NCBI RefSeq assembly: GCF_040801915.1
Contig: NZ_JBFMIA010000008.1
Location: 1 to 64,000, forward strand
Direction: 5' to 3'
DNA length: 64,000 nucleotides
From: Jeotgalibacillus marinus
Lineage (GTDB): Bacteria > Bacillota > Bacilli > Bacillales > Jeotgalibacillaceae
Of the stretch, positions 25,237 to 33,450 are shown in pieces. Position 1 is the first letter of the stretch; every line of letters begins with the position of its first letter. The translations under genes were made by a program, and so were the position numbers. The notes beneath the pieces were generated by a model, which saw nothing but the letters and a program-made list of their open reading frames with translations, made no database searches and was not told the DNA's origin.

Positions 25237-25317
25237 AATAATTATTCGTATTGTTGAAAATTTTCTAAAAATAAATAATAATATAATTTGTACTATAAAA
25301 ATAAAGGAGGTTAACAA

Positions 25318-26394
25318 ATGAAAAAAGTACTAGTAGTTATTGCAACAATGTTCTTATTAACTATCATTCTTTCATCTGAAAACGTTTCAGCGTGGAATGG
25401 TGAAATACGTGAGGAATTAAGGTACTTAAATACAGTTGAGACTGATCCTGACCCTATATATTCAAGAGGATATAATCCTGCGGTAACTGTATTAGTTAAT
25501 GGCCTTGTTGTAGCAATTAAAGATTATCAAGGTAAACTTTCTTATCAAGTTGGTGAAGAAAAAGATGGGGTGATGTATTGGACGTATCCAGAAGAATACG
25601 ATACTGGGAAGAACGCAAGTATAACAACTTGGCAGAGTTATCAGGTGATGGAAATACATGAGGGTGAAAGTGTTTTTGATTCAAATGTTTATTATAATTT
25701 AGGAAGATATACTGATAATGGTTCAATTGATTGGTATAGTGTAGGGAATGTATATTCAACTGATGCATATCATCCTACCATTACTGCTCTTTACGGAGCG
25801 CAATTTGTCGTTTCTCATCAAAACTTATTTAATAATCTATACAACGGTGTCGCTTTTTATGACAGTGTTGAAACTAGGGATATAAAATGGGTTCAACAAG
25901 GAAATAGATACGATACAGGAAGGACCCCATCTCTAACTGCAATAACTCCCGAATTTGAATCACCATGGATTGTAAAAACGCATGTATTAGAAATGCATCA
26001 AAGCCACGCAAACAACGGTCTCTGGTATAGAATAGCAAATATACCGATTAAGGATGGCATTGAAGAATGGGGTCCTAGTGTGAAATTTGATAATGGTCAT
26101 GATCCTGTAGCTGTTCAACTTAATAATGGTCATATTCTAACAATGTTTGAAGGTGCTAGTGGGAACAATCCTACCTGGAATAGAATAGGTAAAGTAGTAG
26201 ATGACAAGATTGAATGGACGACAAACACATATACAGAATTTAACGGAACTAAAAATGATGTTGTTCAACTTGGTAGCGCCTATGTTCCAAATGATTTTAT
26301 ACTTAATGTACGTCAAAGTCCTGATGATAATGTACTTTTATATACTTTAGGAAAATGGAATGAAGGATCAAAAAGAATTGAATGGCAGAATTAA
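25318..26394 (+). CDS. Secreted repeat protein, beta-propeller-like
   Basis: The product has 358 residues behind AAAGGAGG. A classical signal peptide ends near ENVSA-W (residue 25). The mature part consists of about six units of roughly 50 residues sharing the pattern G-x-I-x-W...YDTG-x-x-P-S-(I/L)-T...(V/L)-x-(M/V)-H-(E/Q), with repeated tryptophans. This is characteristic of a five- or six-bladed propeller or lectin-like fold. No catalytic residues are evident. It may be an extracellular binding protein or part of a toxin. Flanking direct repeats and gene-poor surroundings suggest horizontal transfer. Confidence 0.6.
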   Translation: MKKVLVVIATMFLLTIILSSENVSAWNGEIREELRYLNTVETDPDPIYSRGYNPAVTVLVNGLVVAIKDYQGKLSYQVGEEKDGVMYWTYPEEYDTGKNASITTWQSYQVMEIHEGESVFDSNVYYNLGRYTDNGSIDWYSVGNVYSTDAYHPTITALYGAQFVVSHQNLFNNLYNGVAFYDSVETRDIKWVQQGNRYDTGRTPSLTAITPEFESPWIVKTHVLEMHQSHANNGLWYRIANIPIKDGIEEWGPSVKFDNGHDPVAVQLNNGHILTMFEGASGNNPTWNRIGKVVDDKIEWTTNTYTEFNGTKNDVVQLGSAYVPNDFILNVRQSPDDNVLLYTLGKWNEGSKRIEWQN

Positions 26395-26445
26395 TAAGAA
26401 CTTATATAATTGGTGGCCAGAGAATTTAGGGCATAATTAATAGAT

Positions 26446-26487
26446 AACGGTACAGCTATCCTATGTAGGGACGGTTGTACCGTTTTT
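26446..26487 (+). terminator. Terminator of the secreted-protein gene
   Basis: AACGGTACA pairs with TGTACCGTT across a 21-base loop and is followed by T residues, 52 bases after the stop codon. Confidence 0.65.
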
Positions 26488-26533
26488 ATTATGAATAGTT
26501 GTACCATTTTTACCCCTTTGGATATTATACTTT

Positions 26534-26607
26534 TGATCAAACTTTATTTTAGAGCAATAAAAAGTCTATAAAACGGGTCGTTTCGTGGACGATATTTAGT
26601 TTTATAG
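26534..26607. repeat. Solo Tn7-like repeat plus right direct repeat
   Basis: GATCAAACTTTATTTTAGAG at 26535-26554 is very close to the repeats of the Tn7-like ends at 445-492 and 3269-3330. It is followed at once by the mate of the direct repeat at 25196-25236. It may be a remnant transposon end about 23 kb from the others. Confidence 0.35.
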
Positions 26608-26624
26608 TCTAGTGATATTGTAAG

Positions 26625-26867
26625 TTAATCTTCGTCTTTTACATCTACACTATCTGGGATAGGCTCATTTCTCCATTCTTCAAACAACTTTTTGGCCTTT
26701 TCTACTTGTTTAATATAATCATTGAATTGATCACGATTGATTAAAAACTGCTCTCCATCATGAACTGCTCGAATACGCTGTTCGTGTACTAATTTTATAA
26801 TGATTGATTGTGGCAAGGTAAGGTATTGGGCTGTTTCTTTAATTGTCAAATACATCTGAGTTTCCAC
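26625..26867 (-). CDS. Excisionase-family helix-turn-helix protein
   Basis: The product has 80 residues. The N-terminal 50 match the HTH_17/excisionase pattern MYLTIKETAQYLTLPQSIII, then VHEQRIRAVHDGEQFLINRDQF, in which a wing follows the helix-turn-helix. The C-terminal 30 residues are acidic. Such proteins act as recombination directionality factors or regulators. No integrase is adjacent, so a free-standing regulatory role or relic of a mobile element are both possible. Confidence 0.75.
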   Translation of the reverse strand: METQMYLTIKETAQYLTLPQSIIIKLVHEQRIRAVHDGEQFLINRDQFNDYIKQVEKAKKLFEEWRNEPIPDSVDVKDED

Positions 26868-27089
26868 CCTTCACTTTAAATGTTTTATATCGTTATACAG
26901 TATATATCCTCATTATATCAATGATCCAAATGTAGATAATATTTGATTTCAGCAATTGTTTTCGACCTTAATAGTACCCTTTTAGGCCAATCGAAATTCA
27001 TCCCCCCATTTCATTGAATCTTTTTTCAATGGATTTTTACATTTTTTGGGTATTTCTGTATTTGGTTAATCAACAGACGTTTCTTTATA

Positions 27090-27134
27090 AATACAATTAG
27101 CTACTTCTTATAAAAAGAAGTAGCTAATTGTATT
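27090..27134. repeat. Perfect 20-bp inverted repeat
   Basis: AATACAATTAGCTACTTCTT and its exact complement are separated by five bases. It lies in the 26868-27190 gap between two minus-strand genes, and no other feature is visible there. There is no long T run on the minus strand, so it may be a terminator or a small transposon-like (MITE) remnant. Confidence 0.5.
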
Positions 27135-27190
27135 ATTGGACTTCCATGAAGTAATTTTTCTATAAAATGAGCCAGTAAGTGTATCGCTTA

Positions 27191-27406
27191 TTAAGTTGAT
27201 AGTTTCCTACGCTTGAATTTTCCTATATAAAAAGAGACACACGCTACAAACCATATCAGCGATGTAATGGTAAATACCTTATCAAGAGCGCTTAGACCAC
27301 TCAAATTGCTATATTCGAGAGTAGCAAAATGCTTCACAAACGTAAATGCTAAAAATGTATTCATGAAAAGGAAAATTTTAGAATGCAAACTCACCACACC
27401 TTTCAT
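27191..27406 (-). CDS. Small membrane protein
   Basis: The product has 71 residues with two predicted membrane helices (about 9-23 and 45-63) and a basic KFKRRK tail, suggesting a cytoplasmic C-terminus. It overlaps the upstream gene by four bases (ATGA), so the two form a small operon. No family is recognised. Confidence 0.5.
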   Translation of the reverse strand: MKGVVSLHSKIFLFMNTFLAFTFVKHFATLEYSNLSGLSALDKVFTITSLIWFVACVSFYIGKFKRRKLST

Positions 27407-27600
27407 AAATTAACTGGAATAGTAGCAGCAAAGACCGCCAGCAACCTTATTCCTACTTTCCACCAAACAACCTCGACCAAAAAACGTCCTTCTTTTCTCA
27501 TTAGCCGCAGGAGTCTATTTTCGTGTCTCCATGGATTCTTTTGTTGCTGAGTTAAAATGATATCACTCTGATCAAGTACGTCATTCATTTTTTGTTCCAA
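27403..27600 (-). CDS. Small hypothetical protein with C-terminal hydrophobic helix
   Basis: The product has 65 residues. A charged N-terminal region (HENRLLRLMRKEGR) is followed by a Trp-containing hydrophobic segment to the C-terminus, suggesting a tail-anchored protein. It is coupled to the next gene by a 4-base overlap. The start at 27600 is uncertain because the ribosome site (about AAGGCTG) is weak. Confidence 0.45.
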   Translation of the reverse strand: MEQKMNDVLDQSDIILTQQQKNPWRHENRLLRLMRKEGRFLVEVVWWKVGIRLLAVFAATIPVNL

Positions 27601-27622
27601 CAGCCTTAAACTTTTTTTTCAT

Positions 27623-28144
27623 TTAACCATTATTTTTTTCAGCCTCTTTATAAAGGATGGCTTTTTCCGCATATTCACGACTTATCCGTTCCATATCTTG
27701 AATATCTTCGTCTGTTAACGTGCGTATGACTTTAGCTGGGCGCCCAAAAGCTAATGAGTTTGGCGGAATTTTTTTTCCTTGAGAAACTAAGCTTCCAGCG
27801 CCGATAAATGCTCCTTCGCCAATTTCAGCTCCATCTAAAATGATCGAACCCATGCCAATGAGCGCTTTTTTTTTGATCGTGCAGCTATGTAAAATCACTT
27901 GATGGCCGATGGTTACTTCGTCTTCTAAAATAAGCGGTGTGTTTGGGCTTTGGTGGAGGATGGAGTGGTCTTGAATGTTCACCTTTTTGCCAATAATCGT
28001 TGGTGATACGTCGCCACGAATGGTTGTACCGAACCAAACGCTAGATTCTGCGCCAATGGTTACATCTCCTGTAACTGTTGCGTTGCTTGCGATATAGGTC
28101 GATTGATCAATTTTAGGATCGAAGTTTTTATAGGATAGGATCAT
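27623..28144 (-). CDS. ytoA: Gamma-carbonic-anhydrase-like hexapeptide-repeat protein YtoA
   Basis: The product has 173 residues. Left-handed beta-helix hexapeptides run through most of it (VTIGAESSVWFGTTIRGDV, VNIQDHSILHQSP, VTIGHQVILHSCTI). The family's zinc histidines are suggested by QDHSILH and GHQVILH. It ends in a C-terminal helix with the AFGRPAKVIR signature. Start ATG 28144 follows AAGGAG; an in-frame ATG 55 codons upstream lacks support. Biochemical activity of Bacillus YtoA proteins is not settled. The gene is divergent from ytpA, as in related Bacillus. Confidence 0.88.
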   Translation of the reverse strand: MILSYKNFDPKIDQSTYIASNATVTGDVTIGAESSVWFGTTIRGDVSPTIIGKKVNIQDHSILHQSPNTPLILEDEVTIGHQVILHSCTIKKKALIGMGSIILDGAEIGEGAFIGAGSLVSQGKKIPPNSLAFGRPAKVIRTLTDEDIQDMERISREYAEKAILYKEAEKNNG

Positions 28145-28278
28145 GTTATTGCTCCTTATTTTTGATAGAATTATGATATAGTATAGTTTATCATAACTCG
28201 TGCTTATGCGGATGTTCCACGGTTCGACTCGTTTAGGCAGAGTAAGGTGATCTACGTAGGAAAGTGAGGAATCTCTCA

Positions 28279-29079
28279 ATGTGGAAATGGGAAACAGATG
28301 AAGCTGCACACGGTGTGATCGTTATGATTCACGGTGAATTAGAGCATCATGCACGATACGGATGGCTCATCGAAATGTGGCGTTCAAAAGGCTACCATGT
28401 CATTATGGGTGACCTCCCTGGTCAAGGTATGGCAAAAAGAGTAGAACGGGGTCATATCGACTCGTTTGACCAATATATTAAAGAAGTGAAGAAGTGGATC
28501 GAGGCCTCATATCAATTTGATTTGCCTGTATTTCTTTTAGGGCATGGCATGGGTGGCTTGATCGCGGTTCGCATGTTACAAAAAATGAAACTGGAGATCG
28601 CAGGTCTTATTTTGTCTTCTCCTACTTTTGCGTTAAAATATACCCCATCAAAAGTGAGTCACTTGCTCTCGAGTAGTTTGAATAAAGTAACACCTGAACA
28701 TCGCTTTACTTTTGGTTTCCCCATTGAAAAAGCAACACGGAATGAAGAAGTGATTGAGATTGATCGTGAAGATTCTATTAATGTCACGAGAGTATCTGTT
28801 CGCTGGTATAGAGAAATACTATTGGCTATGAAACAGATGGCCCTAAATAAACAATTTCCTGACATTCCACTGCTTCTTATACAAGGTGGAAATGACTTTT
28901 TAGCTGAAACGCAGGTCGCAAAAAAATGGTTTCTGGAATTAGATTTACTTGAAATGCACTACAAGGAATGGCCGCAATGCTATCACGAACTTTTTAACGA
29001 ACCAGAGCGGGATGAAATTTTTGCTTACACCGAATCATTTACACGTAACCGACTTAGAAACATTGGGTATGATGTCTAA
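28279..29079 (+). CDS. ytpA: YtpA-type alpha/beta hydrolase lacking the usual nucleophile serine
   Basis: The product has 266 residues from ATG 28279, with GAGG nine bases upstream. It has the alpha/beta-hydrolase order: HGELEHHARY oxyanion region, DLPGQGMAKR, the nucleophile elbow, the acid Asp in GGNDFLAE and the His in CYHELFNE. The elbow reads GHGMGG instead of GHSMGG: codon GGC replaces a Ser codon, a one-base change. B. subtilis YtpA is a phospholipase/lysophospholipase linked to bacilysocin synthesis; without Ser this copy may be inactive or altered. It is followed 15 bases on by ytpB. Confidence 0.85.
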   Translation: MWKWETDEAAHGVIVMIHGELEHHARYGWLIEMWRSKGYHVIMGDLPGQGMAKRVERGHIDSFDQYIKEVKKWIEASYQFDLPVFLLGHGMGGLIAVRMLQKMKLEIAGLILSSPTFALKYTPSKVSHLLSSSLNKVTPEHRFTFGFPIEKATRNEEVIEIDREDSINVTRVSVRWYREILLAMKQMALNKQFPDIPLLLIQGGNDFLAETQVAKKWFLELDLLEMHYKEWPQCYHELFNEPERDEIFAYTESFTRNRLRNIGYDV

Positions 29080-29094
29080 AAAGAGGTGAAAAAT

Positions 29095-30189
29095 ATGGTA
29101 GTGCCGACTGAACCATTCTTTTTAATGAATCAAGTGTATCGAAAAGTGTTCCCAATTGTTCATCAGCAACTAGCTCATTGGAAAAAGCTCGCAAATGACA
29201 TTCCAAATGAAGAATTGCGGACTCAAGCATTAGCGAGTTTGGAGCATAAAACGTTCCACTGTGAGGGTGGATCGATTATGGCTCTTCTTGCTTTGAAGGG
29301 GCACAAGGAAGCAATCCAATTTATCGTAGCGTACCAGACGATCAGTGATTATTTAGATAACCTTTGTGATCGTAGCACATCACTTGATCCTGAAGATTTT
29401 AAAAGTTTGCATGAATCGATGGAGGACGCTCTAACGGTTGGAGCGCCCATTCGAGACTATTATTGCAACAGAGTTGAGCGGGATGACGGAGGTTATTTGG
29501 CTTCATTGGTTTTAATGTGTCAATCCGTTCTTGAACAGTTGGATACATACAGTGAGATTAAAAAAGATTTACTCGAATTATGTGGCTATTATTGCGACCT
29601 GCAAATACACAAGCATGTCCACGTGGATGATCGTGAACGTCGACTGCAAACATGGTTTGAGGATCATCACGACCGTTTCCCAGAGATGGAATGGTATGAG
29701 TTTTCTGCGTGTACGGGTTCCACACTCGGAATTTTTTGTCTCGTCTCATATGCATTTAGAGAGGACTTTGATCCTTCCTTTTCTGAAACCATTCGTAATG
29801 GCTACTTCCCTTATATTCAAGGATTACACATTTTGCTCGATTATTTTATCGATCAAGAAGAAGATTTAGCAGAAGGTGATTTGAATTTCTGCTTCTACTA
29901 CCCAAACCATGAGCTACTATTTGAACGTTTGCAGCACTTTGTAAAAGAAGCGGATCGTCACACCAATAAGTTGCCACATAAAAAATTTCATAAACTGATC
30001 AACCGCGGTTTACTAGGTGTCTATTTATCAGATGAAAAAGTGAGCAAGCAAAAAAATGTCCGCCATCTCGCACGAAAAATTATCCGTTCAAGCGGTGTCG
30101 TGAGCTACTTTTTCTATTTAAATGGAAGAGCATATCGAAACGTTCAGAAATGGATGCCATCTGGGATGTTGCGCAGCTGGTCAAAATGA
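29095..30189 (+). CDS. ytpB: Tetraprenyl-beta-curcumene synthase family protein YtpB
   Basis: The product has 364 residues (DUF2600). The N-terminal half carries the acidic segment IVAYQTISDYLDNLCDR, a DxxD-type metal-diphosphate site of this terpene cyclase family. LHILLDYFIDQEEDLAEGDLNF in the C-terminal half is a second Asp-rich block. B. subtilis YtpB cyclises tetraprenyl diphosphate to beta-curcumene in sesquarterpene synthesis. Start ATG 29095 follows AGAGG; an upstream GTG (29086) overlaps that site. It forms an operon with ytpA. Confidence 0.9.
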   Translation: MVVPTEPFFLMNQVYRKVFPIVHQQLAHWKKLANDIPNEELRTQALASLEHKTFHCEGGSIMALLALKGHKEAIQFIVAYQTISDYLDNLCDRSTSLDPEDFKSLHESMEDALTVGAPIRDYYCNRVERDDGGYLASLVLMCQSVLEQLDTYSEIKKDLLELCGYYCDLQIHKHVHVDDRERRLQTWFEDHHDRFPEMEWYEFSACTGSTLGIFCLVSYAFREDFDPSFSETIRNGYFPYIQGLHILLDYFIDQEEDLAEGDLNFCFYYPNHELLFERLQHFVKEADRHTNKLPHKKFHKLINRGLLGVYLSDEKVSKQKNVRHLARKIIRSSGVVSYFFYLNGRAYRNVQKWMPSGMLRSWSK

Positions 30190-30242
30190 TAAGTATCCTT
30201 GGTATTTCACGCACGTTAAATAATTCTATTTTATTCATAAGT

Positions 30243-30287
30243 AAGTCGAACAATCGGTCTGTTACCAGGCAAGTTGTTCGACTTTTT
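30243..30287 (+). terminator. Terminator after ytpB
   Basis: AAGTCGAACAA pairs with TTGTTCGACTT around a 20-base loop and is followed by TTT. Confidence 0.8.
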
Positions 30288-30330
30288 AGGAGGAATTTAG
30301 AATAATAGGAGCAGTAAAGGAGTGAACAAG

Positions 30331-31332
30331 ATGGCGTTAACATTAAGTATACTAGATCAATCATCCATTGTAGAAGGCAGCACAGCTGAGGAAGGGTTAC
30401 GGCAAACGATTGAACTTGCCAAGCGTGCAGATGAGCTTGGCTTTCACCGTTTTTGGGTGTCTGAACACCATGATGCACCAACGCTTGCAGGTTCATCGCC
30501 AGAAGTTCTAGTTGCCCACCTTGCTTCGAAAACGAATACTATACGCGTAGGATCAGGCGGCGTGATGCTGCCTCACTATAGTGCATATAAAGTTGCTGAA
30601 AATTTTAAGGTGTTGGAATGTTTAACACCTGGTAGAATTGATGTTGGAATCGGACGAGCACCTGGTGGCATGCCTCGAGCTTCCCATGCACTGTCAGACG
30701 GCAAACAGCGGGGCACCAAACGTTATCCAGAACAAATCGATGACTTGCTTCATTATTTGCACGATGATCTTCCAGAAGAACATCGTTATCACGGATTAAA
30801 AGCGACACCTGTGACCAAAACGACTCCTGATGTGTGGGTTTTAGGATCAAGTCCATCATCTGCGCTCACTGCGGCGGAAAAAGGGCTACCATATACGTTC
30901 GCACTTTTTATTAATGGTGAAGGTGGTAAATACTACATGAACCAATATTTAGAAGAGTTTAAGCCATCACGTCACTATGCTCAACCGCAAAGTAATGTAG
31001 CTGTTTTTACGATTTGTGGTGAAACGATGGAAGATGCAGAACGAATCGCTTCGAGCCTTGATTTATCCATGATCATGCTTGAACAAGGTATGCCATCAAA
31101 AGGAATACCGAGTCCAGAAAAAGCGATGAACTACCCTTATAGTGCATTTGAACGAGCGAGAGTGCTTGAAAACCGTAAACGAATGGTTGTTGGTGATATC
31201 GATCATGTTGTACGAGAACTGCACCGGATTGCGGAAGAATACCAAACAAACGAAATCATGTTGACCACAATTGCGTACGATTTTGAACAAAAAATGAAGT
31301 CGTTTGAACGAATTGCAGAGAGAATGCTGTAA
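30331..31332 (+). CDS. Luciferase-like (LLM class) flavin monooxygenase
   Basis: The product has 333 residues, a complete bacterial-luciferase-fold (TIM barrel) protein of the group with LSILDQSSIVEGSTAEE at the start. Family marks: FHRFWVSEHHDAPTLAGSSP, IRVGSGGVMLPHYSAYKVAE, and GRIDVGIGRAPGG for flavin/substrate binding. Likely FMN- and reductase-dependent, with substrate unknown. ATG 30331 follows AAAGGAG; the GTG at 30322 overlaps it. It is monocistronic between two terminators. Confidence 0.9.
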   Translation: MALTLSILDQSSIVEGSTAEEGLRQTIELAKRADELGFHRFWVSEHHDAPTLAGSSPEVLVAHLASKTNTIRVGSGGVMLPHYSAYKVAENFKVLECLTPGRIDVGIGRAPGGMPRASHALSDGKQRGTKRYPEQIDDLLHYLHDDLPEEHRYHGLKATPVTKTTPDVWVLGSSPSSALTAAEKGLPYTFALFINGEGGKYYMNQYLEEFKPSRHYAQPQSNVAVFTICGETMEDAERIASSLDLSMIMLEQGMPSKGIPSPEKAMNYPYSAFERARVLENRKRMVVGDIDHVVRELHRIAEEYQTNEIMLTTIAYDFEQKMKSFERIAERML

Positions 31333-31338
31333 AGATGG

Positions 31339-31377
31339 CTGTCCGCTACCTTATGTTGGGTAGTGGACAGTTTTTTT
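31339..31377 (+). terminator. Terminator after the LLM monooxygenase
   Basis: CTGTCCGCTACC pairs with GGTAGTGGACAG around eight bases and is followed by seven T residues. Confidence 0.9.
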
Positions 31378-31392
31378 GAAGTAAATGTTGTT

Positions 31393-31520
31393 AAGCAAGT
31401 CGTATCGATGGATGAAGATAGTTTATCCGCGTTTGAAGTCTGTATATCGAAGTTTGATCATGGTTTATCCGCGTTTGCAATCTGTTTATCGAAGCATGGC
31501 CTCCATTTATCCGCAGATCG
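31393..31520 (+). repeat. 42-bp tandem repeat, about three units
   Basis: TTTATCCGC recurs at 31422, 31464 and 31506, an exact 42-bp period. Each is followed by similar TCTGTTTATCGAAG-like segments, and a partial copy precedes the first. It lies between two terminators and is open in two plus frames only because of its composition; no gene is supported. Short TTATCC/TATCGA tandem arrays occur between genes in Bacillaceae, but their role is unknown. Confidence 0.7.
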
Positions 31521-31555
31521 TGACAAAAGAACTACATCCTGTCTTGTGTTTTCAC

Positions 31556-31586
31556 AAAAAAACTAGTCCCACGTTCAGAACTAGTT
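31556..31586 (-). terminator. Terminator after mnmM
   Basis: On the minus strand AACTAGT pairs with ACTAGTT and is followed by a T run. It overlaps the last codons and stop of mnmM. Confidence 0.6.
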
Positions 31587-32165
31587 TCTCTCCCTACGCT
31601 TCTCAATCGCAATGACAAATGGTGCAGGTGTTTGCTGATTCATAAATTGATAACGTAAAACGTGCGCTTTTTGATGATCAATGGTTTGAACGAAACGCAA
31701 TAAGTAATCGCGTTCAACAGCTCCTTCTGCATGTCCATGATAGATGACGAGAATGATTAGTCCACCAGGCTTCATCATGTCGATCAATTTTTCAACGGCT
31801 GTAATCGTTGTGCGTGGACGAGTCACGATGGTTTCATCACTTCCAGGTAAATAACCAAGGTTAAACACCGCACCAGAAATGGCTCCATGGTGAACAGGGG
31901 GAATCGCTTGATCAAGTGTTTCATGACCTTGCTGAAACAGCATGACGCGATTTTGTAAGTCTTGTTCTTCAAGTTTTGTAGCGGTTTTATCAATGGCTTT
32001 TTGTTGTACATCAAAGCCATACACACGTCCTTGTTCTCCAACGAGTCGAGATAAAAACAACGTATCGTGACCATTTCCTACAGTGGCATCTACCACGATA
32101 TCGTCTGTTGAAACAGATCGCTGAAGCAATGAATGAGCATATGGCAAAATGCGGTCTAGATTCAT
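31581..32165 (-). CDS. mnmM: SAM-dependent tRNA methyltransferase MnmM (YtqB)
   Basis: The product has 194 residues, a Rossmann-fold methyltransferase. SAM motif I is VVDATVGNGHDTLFLSRL and the motif IV region is AVFNLGYLPGSDE. It is the YtqB family, which in Gram-positive bacteria methylates nm5(s2)U to mnm5(s2)U at the tRNA wobble position. The start overlaps the ytqA stop by four bases (ATGA), so the two are co-transcribed, as in B. subtilis. Confidence 0.9.
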   Translation of the reverse strand: MNLDRILPYAHSLLQRSVSTDDIVVDATVGNGHDTLFLSRLVGEQGRVYGFDVQQKAIDKTATKLEEQDLQNRVMLFQQGHETLDQAIPPVHHGAISGAVFNLGYLPGSDETIVTRPRTTITAVEKLIDMMKPGGLIILVIYHGHAEGAVERDYLLRFVQTIDHQKAHVLRYQFMNQQTPAPFVIAIEKRRERN

Positions 32166-33130
32166 GGCTGTGAGTTCACCTCTTTACGATTGTAAAATTT
32201 TCCTTGATACGATCCTCTACGCATAAGCTCGCGATCAATATCCATAAGAACTTCCCATTTATTTACACTCCACATAGGACCAACCATTAAATCAATAGGA
32301 CCGTCTCCTGTAATACGGTGGATAATCATTTCTGGTGGAAGGATTTCAAGCTGATCACATACGAGCTTGACATAATCATCTTGTGATAAAAATTCGAGCA
32401 ACCCTTTTTCATATTGCTTTACCATTGGCGTCCCTTTTAGTAGATGAAGCAAGTGAATTTTAATGCCTTGAACGTCTAGATCTGCAACGGCTTTTGCGGT
32501 TTCCATCATCATGGCAGTATCTTCTTGTGGCAATCCATTGATGATATGAGAGCAGACGCGAATGCCGCGATCACGCAGTTTTTTGACACCTTCTTTATAG
32601 CATTCAAAATTATGGGCACGGTTAATCATTGTGCCTGTCGCTTCATGGACGGTTTGCAAGCCCATCTCTACCCACAAATAGGTACGTTCATTTAATTCAG
32701 CTAAATAATCTACCACATCATCAGGCAGGCAATCCGGTCTAGTGGCAATTGATAACCCTACCACATCATCAAATTTTAGTACGGTTTCGTATTTTTCGCG
32801 CAAAACCTCAACGGGTGCATGAGTGTTGGTAAAGGCTTGAAAGTACGCCATGTATTTTCCGTCTTTCCACTTGCGATGCATGCGAGTTTTAATGTCGTGA
32901 AATTGTTTTTCGAGTGGATCAACGGAGTTACCTGCAAAATCACCAGATCCTGCTGCACTGCAAAACGTACAGCCTCCATGCGCCACAGTGCCATCACGAT
33001 TAGGGCAATCAAACCCACCGTCTAAAGCGATTTTAAAAACCTTATGACCGAAATGATTTCGTAAATGATAATTCCATGTATGGTAACGCTTATTGTCTGT
33101 AGCAAATGGAAACGGATTAGATTGAGTCAA
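32162..33130 (-). CDS. ytqA: Radical SAM protein YtqA (YhcC family)
   Basis: The product has 322 residues. Cysteines for the [4Fe-4S]-SAM cluster lie in DCPNRDGTVAHGGCTFC, a variant spacing (C-x11-C-x2-C as read here) characteristic of the TIGR01212/YhcC group. It continues with YFQAFTNTHAPVEVLR, LSIATRPDC, VEMGLQTVHE and a C-terminal RITGDGP. The reaction is unknown. Co-transcription with mnmM hints at tRNA modification but is not proof. Confidence 0.9.
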   Translation of the reverse strand: MTQSNPFPFATDNKRYHTWNYHLRNHFGHKVFKIALDGGFDCPNRDGTVAHGGCTFCSAAGSGDFAGNSVDPLEKQFHDIKTRMHRKWKDGKYMAYFQAFTNTHAPVEVLREKYETVLKFDDVVGLSIATRPDCLPDDVVDYLAELNERTYLWVEMGLQTVHEATGTMINRAHNFECYKEGVKKLRDRGIRVCSHIINGLPQEDTAMMMETAKAVADLDVQGIKIHLLHLLKGTPMVKQYEKGLLEFLSQDDYVKLVCDQLEILPPEMIIHRITGDGPIDLMVGPMWSVNKWEVLMDIDRELMRRGSYQGKFYNRKEVNSQP

Positions 33131-33346
33131 GTGACTAACACTCCTCTTTTAAAATGACTGGACCTTACAACTTGTCTGATGTCCTAGTCTATAGCGTATT
33201 CTATCAGAATCTCTTCTGACCTACCAATGTCAATCCGACTAATTAACAAAATCACAGTGTTTTAAAGAGAATATGCTCCTGTATGGGGAAGAAAAAAGTG
33301 ATTTATAAAGCTGAAGAATCGCTCTGAATACCGTCAACCTAATAAT

Positions 33347-33374
33347 AAAGAGCGGGCATCATTGCCCGCTCTTC
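33347..33374 (-). terminator. Terminator of the two-component operon
   Basis: AAGAGCGGGCA and TGCCCGCTCTT form a perfect 11-base stem with a four-base loop, 77 bases after the histidine kinase stop. T residues follow on the minus strand. The 33131-33346 interval otherwise holds no gene. Confidence 0.8.
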
Positions 33375-33450
33375 TCGTTCATCAATACAAAATGACACCA
33401 CGTAAGAAGTCAAACATAGCTCAGGTTGAAGCATATTGAATTCCGAAGAC

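Noticed and set aside
31393..31520. CRISPR array
   Set aside because: Units are contiguous 42-bp tandem repeats with drifting sequence, without unique spacers of constant length and without cas genes nearby.
31363..31615. Two small plus-strand proteins in the tandem-repeat region
   Set aside because: They are open only because the repeat contains no stops in two frames; no ribosome sites, and they lie between two terminators.
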